A DNA stretch of 41,936 nt, taken from NCBI GenBank assembly GCA_945866305.1, contig CAMBGS010000006.1, positions 1-41,936 of the forward strand. Reading direction: 5' to 3'. Numbering within the stretch: position 1 is the first letter of the stretch; every line of letters starts with the position of its first letter. The position numbers were made by a program, and so were the translations under genes. The notes beneath the pieces were generated by a model that was given only the letters and a program-made list of their open reading frames with translations, was not told the DNA's origin and did not search any database. Source of the stretch: Bifidobacterium breve. Its GTDB lineage: Bacteria; Actinomycetota; Actinomycetes; Nanopelagicales; Nanopelagicaceae. Positions 9,502 through 19,132 of this stretch are shown piece after piece.

Positions 9502-10062
9502 GTGGCAACAACAAATGATCTAAAAAATGGCATGACCCTGGATATCGATGGTCAACTATGGACGGTTGTTGAATTTCAACATGTAAAGCCAGGCAAAGGA
9601 CCAGCATTCGTACGAACAAAATTAAAGCAGGTATTAACTGGCAAAGTTGTCGATAAGACCTTCAATGCCGGAGTGAAGATCGAAATTGCGATCCTTGAGA
9701 AGCGTGAAATGAATTTCTTGTATAAAGAGGGCGAAGATTTTGTGTTCATGGATAACAAAACTTTCGATCAGATGAATATCAGCGCAGCGACAGTTGGTGA
9801 TGCATCGCAATATATGCTGGAAAATACCGAGGCAATCGTTGCAATCCACGAGAATAATCCGCTGTACATTGAACTTGCCGCATCAGTTGTATTAACAGTT
9901 ACTTACACCGAACCTGGACTGCAGGGTGATCGTTCCTCAGGCGGTACCAAGCCAGCCACTGTCGAAACTGGAATTCAAATCCAAGTTCCGTTGTTTATTA
10001 AGCAAGACGAAAAGGTTCTGGTTGATACTCGTGACGGATCATATTTGGGTCGCGCTAACTAG
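9502..10062 (+). CDS. efp: Translation elongation factor P
   Basis: This 186-residue EF-P has the usual three beta-barrel domains and helps ribosomes through polyproline stretches. The KOW-like N-terminal domain shows the loop [12 protein letters not shown], with Lys32 at the tip where other bacteria may carry a modification. The C-terminal OB domain ends with [23 protein letters not shown]. The start is GTG at 9502 with GGAG five bases upstream, so unlike many neighbours this gene uses a Shine-Dalgarno sequence. The stop shares a base with the nusB start (TAGTG). Confidence 0.97.
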   Translation: MATTNDLKNGMTLDIDGQLWTVVEFQHVKPGKGPAFVRTKLKQVLTGKVVDKTFNAGVKIEIAILEKREMNFLYKEGEDFVFMDNKTFDQMNISAATVGDASQYMLENTEAIVAIHENNPLYIELAASVVLTVTYTEPGLQGDRSSGGTKPATVETGIQIQVPLFIKQDEKVLVDTRDGSYLGRAN

Positions 10063-10484
10063 TGTCAGCAAGAAGTAAGGCTCGCAAACAGAGTCTTGAT
10101 TTACTTTACGAGGGAGATATTCGCGGTCAGGCCCCGGCAGATCTCTTGGCGATACGTGATGTTGCAGATGAAGGACCTGACGCTCGACCGATTCGTGAAT
10201 ACACAAAGGAATTGATTTTAGGTATCGCAGATAATCGTCGTAAAATTGATGAATTAATCAGCACTTACGCCCAGGGATGGGATATGGATCGTTTACCTGC
10301 GGTGGATCGCAATATTTTGCGCCTGGGAATCTACGAAATTTTATGGTGTAAAGATTTAGAAGATGCGATTGCAATAGATGAAGCGCTCAACTTAGCTAAA
10401 GAGCTTTCTACAGATGATTCAGCAACCTATATACACGGGGTACTGGGTAGAATCGCATCAATTAAAGATAGTTTGGCGATTTAG
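10062..10484 (+). CDS. nusB: Transcription antitermination factor NusB
   Basis: This all-helical 140-residue protein matches NusB, which binds boxA RNA with NusE (S10) in rRNA antitermination. Recognisable parts are ARKQSLDLLYEGDIRG at the N-terminus, RLPAVDRNILRLGIYEIL in the middle and DEALNLAKELSTDDSATYIHGVLGRI at the C-terminus. It overlaps efp by one base, and efp-nusB next to bldD and the pyr operon is conserved in Actinobacteria. It faces bldD tail to tail with a two-base gap and no visible hairpin terminator. Confidence 0.96.
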   Translation: MSARSKARKQSLDLLYEGDIRGQAPADLLAIRDVADEGPDARPIREYTKELILGIADNRRKIDELISTYAQGWDMDRLPAVDRNILRLGIYEILWCKDLEDAIAIDEALNLAKELSTDDSATYIHGVLGRIASIKDSLAI

Positions 10485-10486
10485 TT

Positions 10487-10981
10487 CTATCTAAAGGCAA
10501 TGTTTTGGCTATTCAGCCATTCTTCTAGTTGATTCCGACTCATCTCTAAAATCAGCGTCAAAGTATCCAGGTCGGTACTGCGTAAAGTTAATATCTCGCC
10601 ATTCCAGTCTCCTCTTCGTTGGGCGATTGCTATCAAGAAATTACTAACCTTTCTCAGCAGCTCATCTTCGTTTTCTGAGAGCAAGTTCGCAATTCGCCTC
10701 TGATCAAATCTTCGTGATCCACTCTTTTCTTCGCTTTCAGGAATCGGCTCGCTCAGAAGATGGGCAATCGGCATTCCAAATAGGTTGGCTAATTCAAGAG
10801 CGCGAGCGAGAGAAATTGCGCGAGTTCCGCGCTCGTAGGAACCCATAACTACCGCCTTTATCGAACCGTTCGATTTTTTCTCGATATCGTGCAGAGTCCA
10901 CCCGCGAGATTTTCGAAAAGTACGCAGGCGGGTCGCCACGGATTCTGGGGTTGGTTGAATAAACACCGAAAGATTCTTCAT
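10487..10981 (-). CDS. bldD: BldD-family transcription regulator
   Basis: This 164-residue protein has an N-terminal XRE-type helix-turn-helix (about residues 14-77, with IKAVVMGSYERGTRAISLAR resembling the Streptomyces BldD recognition region). Its C-terminal domain holds R123-x-D125-x8-R134-xx-D137, matching the RxD-x8-RxxD cyclic-di-GMP binding signature of Streptomyces BldD. The frame is open up to an ATG at 11065. I chose the ATG at 10981 because it gives BldD-like length, is preceded by TAGCCT with seven-base spacing, and leaves the pyr promoter and leader free. Its place between nusB and pyrR matches Streptomyces. Confidence 0.85.
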   Translation of the reverse strand: MKNLSVFIQPTPESVATRLRTFRKSRGWTLHDIEKKSNGSIKAVVMGSYERGTRAISLARALELANLFGMPIAHLLSEPIPESEEKSGSRRFDQRRIANLLSENEDELLRKVSNFLIAIAQRRGDWNGEILTLRSTDLDTLTLILEMSRNQLEEWLNSQNIAFR

Positions 10982-10988
10982 GCGCGCA

Positions 10989-10994
10989 AGGCTA
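10989..10994 (-). promoter_or_regulatory. -10 box TAGCCT, leaderless-type promoter of bldD
   Basis: On the minus strand TAGCCT ends seven bases before the ATG at 10981. This supports the shorter bldD start and a leaderless or nearly leaderless mRNA. Confidence 0.4.
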
Positions 10995-11049
10995 GGCGGC
11001 CGCAGACCACGCGCATCTTCGCCATCCACAGGATGAGGAAGGGTAGGTG

Positions 11050-11055
11050 TATCAT
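11050..11055 (+). promoter_or_regulatory. -10 box TATCAT of the pyr operon
   Basis: TATCAT is followed by a predicted transcription start near 11062, so the transcript would begin just before the PyrR-binding hairpin. No good -35 is visible. Confidence 0.5.
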
Positions 11056-11064
11056 TTGCCAACA

Positions 11065-11100
11065 TCCTTTAACGACCCGTCCTGCGAGGCGGGGAAGGAG
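11065..11100 (+). promoter_or_regulatory. PyrR-binding RNA hairpin overlapping the pyrR Shine-Dalgarno
   Basis: The upper stem CCCGTC (11076-11081) pairs with GGCGGG (11088-11093) around the hexaloop CTGCGA. This matches the CNGNGA loop described for Bacillus PyrR-binding loops. On the 5' side the purine-rich bulge AACGA (11071-11075) separates it from a lower stem in which TCCTT (11065-11069) pairs with AAGGA (11095-11099), part of the pyrR Shine-Dalgarno AAGGAG. PyrR bound with UMP would stabilise the fold and hide the ribosome binding site, the translational repression model reported for mycobacterial pyr leaders. Confidence 0.8.
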
Positions 11101-11106
11101 ATTTAA

Positions 11107-11640
11107 ATGAGCCTTGTCCTGCCTGCGCCAGATATATCCCGCGCGCTTACTCGTATTTCGCATGAGATCCTCGAAAAAAATTCTGGCTCCAGCACAATCA
11201 CTTTGTTAGGTATTCCAACTCGTGGTGCACATTTAGCCAAACGAATCGCTGAAATAATTTCCAAGATCGAAGCCGTACCTGTCCAAGTGGGCACCTTAGA
11301 TATAACTCTGCATCGCGATGATCTGCGGCTGCGTCCGCCCCGCGCTTTGATGCCAACTACCATTCCATCACTTGGGGTTGAAGATAGAAATGTGATCCTT
11401 GTTGATGATGTTCTCTTCTCCGGTAGAACGATTCGCGCCGCCTTAGATGCGTTGGGCGAAATTGGTCGGCCAAAGACTGTTCAGCTGGCAATCCTGGTTG
11501 ATCGTGGCCATCGGGAGTTGCCCATCCGAGCAGATTACGTCGGTAAGAATATACCGACCTCGATTACACAGAGCGTAACGGTTCATCTAACTGAATTAGA
11601 TAGCGTTGATGAAGTTCTGATTGAAGGTAACCCAGAGTGA
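11107..11640 (+). CDS. pyrR: Pyrimidine operon regulator / uracil phosphoribosyltransferase PyrR
   Basis: This 177-residue PyrR is an RNA-binding regulator that also has uracil phosphoribosyltransferase activity. The PRPP-binding motif is [21 protein letters not shown], preceded by [17 protein letters not shown] and followed by [20 protein letters not shown], all characteristic. It is the first gene of a de novo pyrimidine operon and has a strong Shine-Dalgarno AAGGAG seven bases before its ATG, which can pair into the hairpin just upstream. Its stop overlaps the pyrB GTG start (GTGA). Confidence 0.97.
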   Translation: MSLVLPAPDISRALTRISHEILEKNSGSSTITLLGIPTRGAHLAKRIAEIISKIEAVPVQVGTLDITLHRDDLRLRPPRALMPTTIPSLGVEDRNVILVDDVLFSGRTIRAALDALGEIGRPKTVQLAILVDRGHRELPIRADYVGKNIPTSITQSVTVHLTELDSVDEVLIEGNPE

Positions 11641-12584
11641 AGCACCTTTTATCAATAAATGACCTCTCTAAAATTGAGGCGGTTTCGATTCTCGATACCG
11701 CCCAGGAGATGGCTCGAGTAAGCGATGGTCCTATGAAGAAGCTGCCAACTTTGCGCGGTCGGACAATTGTAAATCTCTTTGCTGAAGATTCCACGCGCAC
11801 GCGCATCTCCTTCGAAGCTGCTGCAAAACGATTATCGGCTGATGTCATTAACTTCTCGGCTAAAGGTTCAAGTATTAGCAAAGGTGAATCACTTAAAGAT
11901 ACTGCGCAGACATTGCAGGCTATGGGAGCCGATGCAGTAATTATTCGACATAGCGCATCAGGTGCTGCGCAAAGATTGGCTGATTCCCAGTGGATGTCTG
12001 GAGCGGTTATAAATGCTGGAGATGGTACTCACGAGCATCCCAGCCAAGCGTTACTCGATGCATTTACAATTCGGAAACATTTATCAAAGGGTGCAAGTGA
12101 TTTAGCAGGTTTGCGCATTGCGATTGTCGGTGATGTTTTACATTCTAGAGTTGCGCGCTCCAACGTTCTCCTTTTAGCCAAACTTGGGGCGCAAGTTATT
12201 CTGGTTGCTCCACCTACTCTTTTACCAGTCGGGGTAGAAAGTTGGCCGTGCTCTATTTCTTACGATTTAGATTCCGTTATAGAAGGTGTAGATGCAGTAA
12301 TGATGCTTAGAATTCAATTAGAGAGAATGAACGAACTCTTCTTTCCAAGCGCACGCGAATATTCTAGATATTTTGGTTTAAATAGCGATCGAATTAGAGC
12401 TCTGAAACCTGACGCGATTGTGATGCACCCAGGGCCGATGAATCGTGGCTTAGAAATTACTGCAGATGCCGCAGACGGTGCGAGATCAGTGATTGTGGAA
12501 CAAGTAGCAAATGGCGTCAGTATTCGAATGGCGGTTCTATATTTACTCCTCGCAGGTAACCAAGAGATTGGGGCAACGCTATGA
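11637..12584 (+). CDS. pyrB: Aspartate carbamoyltransferase catalytic subunit
   Basis: This 315-residue enzyme makes N-carbamoyl-aspartate from carbamoyl phosphate and Asp. The carbamoyl phosphate site is [13 protein letters not shown], the 80s loop is [13 protein letters not shown], and further sites are the IIRHSASG segment, [30 protein letters not shown] and the C-terminal [11 protein letters not shown]. No regulatory pyrI gene is present, as usual in Actinobacteria. It overlaps both neighbours by four bases (GTGA with pyrR, ATGA with pyrC). Confidence 0.97.
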   Translation: MKHLLSINDLSKIEAVSILDTAQEMARVSDGPMKKLPTLRGRTIVNLFAEDSTRTRISFEAAAKRLSADVINFSAKGSSISKGESLKDTAQTLQAMGADAVIIRHSASGAAQRLADSQWMSGAVINAGDGTHEHPSQALLDAFTIRKHLSKGASDLAGLRIAIVGDVLHSRVARSNVLLLAKLGAQVILVAPPTLLPVGVESWPCSISYDLDSVIEGVDAVMMLRIQLERMNELFFPSAREYSRYFGLNSDRIRALKPDAIVMHPGPMNRGLEITADAADGARSVIVEQVANGVSIRMAVLYLLLAGNQEIGATL

Positions 12585-13891
12585 CACAGGCGAATTACTT
12601 GCTTAAAGGTTTAACGCTTCCTAACGGAAGTAAGAGCGACATTGAAATTCGCGATGGCAAGATCTCTGCTCTTTCTGGGTCGCTATCACGAGCTGAAGAT
12701 GTCACAGAAATTGATTTAACCGGCTCAATCGCGCTACCTGGTCTGGTCGATCTTCATACTCATCTGCGCGAACCCGGTAAGGAAGATGCTGAAACTGTTC
12801 TTTCAGGTTCGATGGCTGCGGCAAAGGGCGGATTTGTTGCCGTTTCAGCAATGGCAAACACATCACCAGTAGCTGACACCGCTGGTGTAGTCGAGCAGGT
12901 GTACGCGCTAGGTCAAAGTGCAGGCTTCGTTGATGTCTTTCCGATAGGCGCTGTTACTCGCGGTTTATTGGGAGAGAATCTTTCTGAAATTGGTGCAATG
13001 GCGGATTCACGTGCGCGTGTACGAATTTTTAGCGATGACGGCAACTGTGTTTTTGATCCGCTGGTGATGCGTCGTGCTTTGGAATATGTAAAGAAGTTTG
13101 ATGGGGTAATCGCTCAACATGCGCAAGAACCAAGGCTAACTATCGGCGCACAAATGAATGAAGGCGAGATATCTTCACGTTTAGGACTTAAAGGATGGCC
13201 AGCGGTTGCGGAAGAAGCGATTATTGCTCGTGATATTTTAATCGCCGACCACGTTAAATCGCGATTGCACATTTGTCATCTAACAACTGCCGGGGGAGTA
13301 GAAATTATCCGTTGGGCGAAAGCACGCGGAATGGATGTAACCGCCGAAGTGACTCCGCATCATTTATTGCTAACCGATGAAAGCGCGTTGAGTTACGATC
13401 CTATTTTTAAAGTTAACCCCCCTCTTCGTACGCAGCGCGATGTCGAAGCGCTGCGTGAAGGACTCGCTGATGGAACGATAGATATCGTGGCCACCGATCA
13501 CGCCCCTCATCCAGCGGAATCGAAAGAGTGTGAATGGCAGGAGGCAGCTTTCGGAATGCTCGGGCTAGAAAGCGCGTTGGCAATCATTAATCAGACTATG
13601 GTGGCGACAGGGCTAATGTCGTGGGAAGCGGTGGCAGATCGAATGAGTTATGCGCCAGCGCGAATCGGTCGATATTCAGATCACGGACAGCAAATTGCAA
13701 TAGGTAACGTTGCCAACTTATCTATGATCAATCCAACGCAAAGCACACGCGTGGATCGTGATCGAGTCGCATCACGCAGTCGCAATACTCCGTTTCATGG
13801 AATGGAGCTACAAGGTGTTGTCACCGCGACCTTCTTCCGCGGCGCACCAACTTATCTCAATGGAAAACTTTCTCCGCAAGGAGGTCAGTGA
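12581..13891 (+). CDS. pyrC: Dihydroorotase, class I
   Basis: This 436-residue zinc amidohydrolase cyclises carbamoyl-aspartate to dihydroorotate. Metal ligands appear in [31 protein letters not shown] and the catalytic Asp region [10 protein letters not shown]. Its length and motifs place it in class I, as found with PyrB in Gram-positive bacteria. The last codons contain AAGGAGGT, the Shine-Dalgarno sequence of carA, and the TGA stop overlaps the carA ATG by one base. Confidence 0.97.
   Translation: MTQANYLLKGLTLPNGSKSDIEIRDGKISALSGSLSRAEDVTEIDLTGSIALPGLVDLHTHLREPGKEDAETVLSGSMAAAKGGFVAVSAMANTSPVADTAGVVEQVYALGQSAGFVDVFPIGAVTRGLLGENLSEIGAMADSRARVRIFSDDGNCVFDPLVMRRALEYVKKFDGVIAQHAQEPRLTIGAQMNEGEISSRLGLKGWPAVAEEAIIARDILIADHVKSRLHICHLTTAGGVEIIRWAKARGMDVTAEVTPHHLLLTDESALSYDPIFKVNPPLRTQRDVEALREGLADGTIDIVATDHAPHPAESKECEWQEAAFGMLGLESALAIINQTMVATGLMSWEAVADRMSYAPARIGRYSDHGQQIAIGNVANLSMINPTQSTRVDRDRVASRSRNTPFHGMELQGVVTATFFRGAPTYLNGKLSPQGGQ
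13878..13885 (+). promoter_or_regulatory. Strong ribosome binding site AAGGAGGT of carA
   Basis: This near-perfect Shine-Dalgarno sequence lies inside the pyrC 3' end. It is five bases from the ATG at 13891 but only two from the in-frame GTG at 13888, so it supports the ATG as the carA start. Confidence 0.75.
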
Positions 13892-15018
13892 TGGCAAAAG
13901 CCTTTCTTGTATTAGACGATGGCAGAATTTTTGAAGGTAAGTCTTGGGCGGCTACAGGTAAAACATTCGGCGAAGCAGTGTTCCAAACTGGAATGACTGG
14001 TTATCAGGAGACGTTGACGGATCCAAGTTATCATCGCCAAGTTGTCGTAATGACCGCACCACACATTGGTAATACCGGGGTCAATACAGCAGATAATGAA
14101 TCTAAAAAGATTTGGGTAGCAGGATTCGTGGTTCGCAATCCTTCGACGATTACAAGCAATTGGCGTAGTGAGAAAGATTTAGAATTAGAGTTAATTGAGC
14201 AGGGAATTGTTGGAATCCAAGGAATTGACACTCGAGCGCTTACTCGCCACCTGCGCGATCGAGGAGCCATGCGAGTTGGAATATTCTCGGATGTAGAGAT
14301 CTCTCGTGAAGAAATGGTGATTGAAGTTCGCAAAACTGATGCAATGTCGGGTGCTTATCTGAGTGCTGATGTTTCCACGAGTAAGCCTTTTATTGTTTCG
14401 GCTATTGGAGAAAAGAAATTTACTGTTGCGGCAATTGATCTGGGGATCAAAGGAGCTACTCCGAGAGCGCTAGCCGCCAGAGGAGTAGAAGTTCACGTCC
14501 TACCTTTCGATTCAACAGTGGCAGATATAAAGAGTGTAAATCCGGACGGAGTTTTTCTCTCTAACGGTCCGGGGGATCCCGCAACAATGGATGGCGTAGT
14601 GGATTTGGTAAGAGAAATTCTCCTGGAAGAGATTCCGTTATTTGGAATCTGCTTTGGTCATCAAATTCTGGGTCGTGCATTGGGTTTCGATACTTATAAA
14701 TTACAGTTTGGGCACCGTGGAATCAATCAACCTGTCTTAGATAAAAAATCTGGAAAAGTTGAAATCACAGCCCACAATCATGGTTTTGCAATAAAAGCAC
14801 CAACAGACGGTGTCTTCAACACCGTCTTCGGCTCTGGCGAAGTAACGCACGTCGGCTTAAATGATGGAGTCGTGGAAGGTTTACAGTTGTTAGAACGTGG
14901 TGCATTTAGCGTGCAGTATCACCCAGAGGCGGCAGCAGGTCCGCACGATGCCGCCTATTTATTCGATCGCTTCATCGATCTAATGGTTAAGTATCCGCGC
15001 AAGGTAGGTGCAAATTAA
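13891..15018 (+). CDS. carA: Carbamoyl phosphate synthase small subunit
   Basis: This 375-residue glutamine amidotransferase subunit delivers ammonia to CarB. The nucleophile is Cys254 in [11 protein letters not shown], and the catalytic His344 and Glu346 are in QYHPEAA. The N-terminal domain begins [18 protein letters not shown] and has the typical [14 protein letters not shown]. The ATG at 13891 was preferred over the GTG three bases upstream because of its ribosome binding site. The stop shares one base with the carB start (TAATG). There is no separate arginine-specific copy in the window, so this enzyme probably also feeds arginine synthesis. Confidence 0.97.
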   Translation: MAKAFLVLDDGRIFEGKSWAATGKTFGEAVFQTGMTGYQETLTDPSYHRQVVVMTAPHIGNTGVNTADNESKKIWVAGFVVRNPSTITSNWRSEKDLELELIEQGIVGIQGIDTRALTRHLRDRGAMRVGIFSDVEISREEMVIEVRKTDAMSGAYLSADVSTSKPFIVSAIGEKKFTVAAIDLGIKGATPRALAARGVEVHVLPFDSTVADIKSVNPDGVFLSNGPGDPATMDGVVDLVREILLEEIPLFGICFGHQILGRALGFDTYKLQFGHRGINQPVLDKKSGKVEITAHNHGFAIKAPTDGVFNTVFGSGEVTHVGLNDGVVEGLQLLERGAFSVQYHPEAAAGPHDAAYLFDRFIDLMVKYPRKVGAN

Positions 15019-18000
15019 TGCCACTCGATCTTGCGATTAAAAGTGTCTTAGTTATTGGGTCAGGTCCAATAGTTATCGGTCAGGCGTGTGAATTTGATTA
15101 TTCCGGCACTCAGGCCTGTCGGGTTTTGCGTGCTGAAGGAATCAGAGTAATTCTTGTAAATTCTAATCCTGCAACGATTATGACCGATCCAGAGTTTGCA
15201 GATGCAACATATATTGAACCCATTACACCGGAATTTATTGAAAAGATCATCGCCAAGGAACGACCTGATGCGGTGCTCGCAACTCTTGGTGGACAAACTG
15301 CGTTAAATGCGGCGATCGGATTGCACAAAGCGGGGACGCTAGAGCGCTACGGAACAAAACTGATCGGCGCAGATGTTGACGCAATAGAACGCGGTGAGAA
15401 TCGTGAGTTGTTCCGAGGCATTGTGGAGAAGATTGGTGGCTCATCAGCGAAATCCGTCATTTGTCACACCATGGAAGAGGTGATTGCAGGCGCCGCAATC
15501 CTGAAGTATCCGGTCGTAGTCCGTCCTTCATTTACGATGGGTGGGCTCGGATCTGGAATCGCATTTGACGAAGATAATTTGCGGCAAATTGCTGGAGCAG
15601 GTTTACGCCACAGCCCAACATCTGAAGTTCTCCTCGAGGAATCAATTTTGGGGTGGAAAGAGTACGAACTTGAAGTTATGCGTGATTCATCTGACAACGT
15701 TGTGATTGTGTGCAGCATTGAAAACATTGATCCGATGGGCGTGCATACAGGAGATTCAATCACCGTAGCACCTGCCCTTACTTTAACCGATGTAGAATTT
15801 CAAAAGTTGCGTAATCTTTCGATCGATATCATCCGCGAGGTTGGTGTTGCGACTGGTGGTTGTAATATTCAATTTGCGGTAAATCCAGATGATGGCCGAA
15901 TAATCGTGATCGAGATGAACCCGAGAGTTTCACGCTCCAGCGCGCTAGCTTCTAAGGCGACAGGATTTCCGATCGCAAAAATCGCCACAAAGCTAGCGAT
16001 TGGCTATACCCTGGATGAAATTAAAAATGATATTACTCAAGTAACGCCAGCTTCATTTGAGCCGACACTGGATTACATTGTTGTGAAAGCGCCGCGCTTC
16101 GCCTTTGAAAAATTCCCTGATGCAGATCCGCGACTAACGACCACTATGAAGAGCGTTGGCGAAGCCATGGCGATCGGTCGATCATTTCCGGAAGCGCTGA
16201 TGAAAGCGCTGCGATCTCTCGAACGCAAGGAGGCGATATTCCAATTCCCAGCCGATCTTTCGCAAATCGACAAATCTGCCTTGCTGCAATCTATGCAGAT
16301 CCCAACTGAATATCGTCTTCAGCAAGTGCAGAAAGCAATGTGGGCTGGTGCGCAGATAGATGAAATATTTGCTGCAACAAAGATTGATCGTTGGTTCCTG
16401 CACCAGATTGAACTGATTAATAATCGTGCCAAGGAATTAGCCCAACCAGGAGATCTTTCCGCGACAGTGTTGCGATCTGCGAAAGAGATGGGATTCTCAG
16501 ACTCCCAAATCGCCAACTTGCGTGGTCTAGCCGAAGAGGATGTTCGCAAAGCACGCCATCACGAGAATGTACGTCCAGTTTATAAGACAGTAGATACCTG
16601 TGCTGCCGAGTTTGAAGCGTTTACTCCATATCATTATTCAAGTTATGAAGAAGAGACCGAAGTACGACCTCGTACTAAGCCTGCAGTTATCATTTTAGGA
16701 AGTGGGCCAAACCGAATAGGTCAAGGAATCGAATTTGATTATTCGTGCGTTCATGCCTCATTTACCTTACGTGAAGCGGGATTTGAAACAGTAATGATCA
16801 ATTGCAATCCCGAGACTGTTTCCACCGACTACGACACATCCGATCGTCTCTACTTTGAACCGCTAACTTTGGAAGATGTTCTTGAAGTTGTTTACGCGGA
16901 AACATTGGCAGGACCAGTTCTTGGAGTGATTACGCAATTGGGTGGACAAACACCGCTCGGACTAGCCGCTGGTCTCAAAGCTGCCGGAGTTAATATTCTC
17001 GGCACTTCCCCAGAAGCGATTAATTTGGCGGAAGAGCGCGGGGCATTCGGCAGAGTGCTGATGGAGCAATCGCTCACCGCTCCAGAGTTTGGGATGGCTG
17101 CATCTCAGATGGAAGCCCTTGATATTGCAGCACGCATTGGCTATCCAGTTCTTGTTCGTCCCTCCTTTGTACTTGGCGGACGTGGGATGGAGATTGTTTA
17201 TGACGACGCCGCACTTTCGGGCTTTATTAACCGTGCAACCGATATCACTCCAGATCACCCAGTGCTCGTAGATCGATTCTTGGACAGTGCAATTGAGATT
17301 GATGTCGATGCACTTTATGACGGACACGAGCTCTTTTTAGGTGGAGTTATGGAGCATATTGAAGAGGCCGGAATTCACTCAGGTGATAGCGCGTGCGTTC
17401 TTCCAGCGGCAACCATCACACCAGCTCAGCAAAAATCTATTCGCGAGGCGACGCTCAAAATTGCACAAGGTGTAGGTGTACTAGGTTTGATAAATATCCA
17501 ATTCGCGTTGGCAGAGGATATTCTCTATGTCTTAGAAGCGAATCCACGTGCCTCTCGAACTGTTCCATTTGTAAGTAAAGCGACTGGGGTTCCATTAGCA
17601 AAGGCCGCAGCACGAATATCTATGGGAACAACGATCGCTGAATTAAAGAGCGAAGGGTTGTTGCCTAATAGCGTTGATGGAGTTGCAAAAGGTATTTCAG
17701 TAAAGGAAGCAGTGCTTCCTTGGAATCGATTTAGACGCACCGATGGACGTGGCGTTGACGCTGTTCTCGGACCAGAAATGCGCTCAACTGGCGAAGTAAT
17801 GGGAATCGCTGAAACATTTGGTGAGAGCTATGCAAAATCTCAGATAAGCGCCTTCGGTCCACTGCCGAAGTCTGGAACTGTCTTTGTTTCCCTTGCTGAT
17901 AAAGATAAGGCTTCAGGAATCGCTCCTGCCAAGGCGCTCGTAGCGCTCGGGTTTAATTTGCTGGCAACTGGTGGAACTGCGGATTACCTGGCTGTAAATG

Positions 18001-18284
18001 GCGTTCTTGCACTGAAAGTGCGTAAGAACTCAGAAGGCTCTGGTCCAATGGGTGAGCGAACTATTGTCGAACTCTTAAATAGCGGCGATGTTGATTTGGT
18101 GATCAATACTCCAGTTGGTAGAGGCACTCGTGCAGATGGCTGGGCGATTCGAACTGCTGCAGTACAACGTTCTATCCCTTGCATAACCACTACTGCCGGT
18201 TTTAGCGCTGCAGTAGAAGGTATTAAAGCGCTGCAACGTGGTGAGCTAAGCGTGTTACCTATACAAGAATGGTTGAAGCGATAA
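15018..18284 (+). CDS. carB: Carbamoyl phosphate synthase large subunit
   Basis: At 1088 residues it is full length. The two homologous ATP-grasp halves each start with a recognisable nucleotide-binding segment ([20 protein letters not shown] and, about 560 residues later, [19 protein letters not shown]). Each half has its [13 protein letters not shown] or [13 protein letters not shown] grasp loop and its [18 protein letters not shown] or [18 protein letters not shown] metal site. The C-terminal region (about the last 140 residues) is the MGS-like allosteric domain, with [10 protein letters not shown]. It overlaps carA and pyrK by one base each (TAATG). Confidence 0.98.
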   Translation: MPLDLAIKSVLVIGSGPIVIGQACEFDYSGTQACRVLRAEGIRVILVNSNPATIMTDPEFADATYIEPITPEFIEKIIAKERPDAVLATLGGQTALNAAIGLHKAGTLERYGTKLIGADVDAIERGENRELFRGIVEKIGGSSAKSVICHTMEEVIAGAAILKYPVVVRPSFTMGGLGSGIAFDEDNLRQIAGAGLRHSPTSEVLLEESILGWKEYELEVMRDSSDNVVIVCSIENIDPMGVHTGDSITVAPALTLTDVEFQKLRNLSIDIIREVGVATGGCNIQFAVNPDDGRIIVIEMNPRVSRSSALASKATGFPIAKIATKLAIGYTLDEIKNDITQVTPASFEPTLDYIVVKAPRFAFEKFPDADPRLTTTMKSVGEAMAIGRSFPEALMKALRSLERKEAIFQFPADLSQIDKSALLQSMQIPTEYRLQQVQKAMWAGAQIDEIFAATKIDRWFLHQIELINNRAKELAQPGDLSATVLRSAKEMGFSDSQIANLRGLAEEDVRKARHHENVRPVYKTVDTCAAEFEAFTPYHYSSYEEETEVRPRTKPAVIILGSGPNRIGQGIEFDYSCVHASFTLREAGFETVMINCNPETVSTDYDTSDRLYFEPLTLEDVLEVVYAETLAGPVLGVITQLGGQTPLGLAAGLKAAGVNILGTSPEAINLAEERGAFGRVLMEQSLTAPEFGMAASQMEALDIAARIGYPVLVRPSFVLGGRGMEIVYDDAALSGFINRATDITPDHPVLVDRFLDSAIEIDVDALYDGHELFLGGVMEHIEEAGIHSGDSACVLPAATITPAQQKSIREATLKIAQGVGVLGLINIQFALAEDILYVLEANPRASRTVPFVSKATGVPLAKAAARISMGTTIAELKSEGLLPNSVDGVAKGISVKEAVLPWNRFRRTDGRGVDAVLGPEMRSTGEVMGIAETFGESYAKSQISAFGPLPKSGTVFVSLADKDKASGIAPAKALVALGFNLLATGGTADYLAVNGVLALKVRKNSEGSGPMGERTIVELLNSGDVDLVINTPVGRGTRADGWAIRTAAVQRSIPCITTTAGFSAAVEGIKALQRGELSVLPIQEWLKR

Positions 18285-19132
18285 TGTCACAGATAAATCG
18301 CTCAGCGGCACAAATGAACGCGACCGTTCTCGCTAATAAGCGGGTGGGTCAATATCATCAAATCGTTTTTGGAATTGGCGACTTAGTTAAATCTTGTCGT
18401 CCGGGAAACTTCGTTGCCATCAAAGTTGGTGGTGATTCATCACGCATGATTTTACGGAGAGCTTTTGCAATCTCCAGAGTTGCAGAAAGTGTAAGTTTTG
18501 GCGGAACAATGGAATTAATTGTGGCGCCACACGGAACTGGTTCTAAGTGGCTATGCGCGCAGCCAGAAGGCGCTGAAATTGATATCGTCGCACCGCTGGG
18601 CACTGCCTTCGGTATACCGACTGCACCAGTAAAGGCACTTCTTGTGGGTGGTGGGTATGGATCGGCACCACTGTTTGGGTTGGCGGAAGTTCTAAAGTCG
18701 CGTGGTTGCAAAGTAGACATGCTTTTAGGCGCTTCAACAGGTGCAAAAATTTATGCGCCAATGGAGGGCAAGCGCTCGGTAAACTCACTGAAGATATATA
18801 CCGAAGACGGAACCATGGGCGAAACTGGTCGAGTCACGGAACCGATCAAAGCGCTTATCGAAAATCGAGAAGTTGATGTTATTTACTCTTGTGGCCCAAT
18901 GGGAATGTTGAGTGCAATATCTGCGCTAACGGTTGGTACTGATGTTGTCCACCAATGTGCAGTTGAAGAAGCAATGGCGTGTGGCATTGGCATCTGCATG
19001 ACCTGCGTTCTGCCTGTAATGGGAGATGATGGCAAAATCGCAATGTTGCGCTCGTGTATTGATGGCCCAGTTATGGATGGCGCGCAAGTTCAGTGGCAGA
19101 TGGTCGGCCAAGTTCCGGATGGCACACCTTGA
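18284..19132 (+). CDS. pyrK: Dihydroorotate dehydrogenase electron transfer subunit PyrK
   Basis: This protein of about 282 residues has an FAD-binding ferredoxin-reductase-like domain (RRAFAISRV at the flavin site), a nucleotide-binding region (LLVGGGYGSAPLFGLAEVL) and a C-terminal [2Fe-2S] site with cysteines at 233, 238, 241 and 258 (CGIGICMTC and RSCIDGPV). PyrK passes electrons from dihydroorotate, oxidised on PyrD, to NAD+. The start ATG at 18284 overlaps the carB stop (TAATG); an in-frame TTG 15 bases upstream is less likely. It is followed by pyrD with TTGA overlap, so the pair should form the class 1B enzyme. Confidence 0.94.
   Translation: MSQINRSAAQMNATVLANKRVGQYHQIVFGIGDLVKSCRPGNFVAIKVGGDSSRMILRRAFAISRVAESVSFGGTMELIVAPHGTGSKWLCAQPEGAEIDIVAPLGTAFGIPTAPVKALLVGGGYGSAPLFGLAEVLKSRGCKVDMLLGASTGAKIYAPMEGKRSVNSLKIYTEDGTMGETGRVTEPIKALIENREVDVIYSCGPMGMLSAISALTVGTDVVHQCAVEEAMACGIGICMTCVLPVMGDDGKIAMLRSCIDGPVMDGAQVQWQMVGQVPDGTP

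Noticed and set aside
10982-11065. N-terminal extension of bldD up to the ATG at 11065
   Set aside because: It adds 28 residues without similarity to BldD, has no spaced promoter or ribosome binding site, and would run through the pyr promoter. The 10981 start gives the family length and a TAGCCT box at seven bases.
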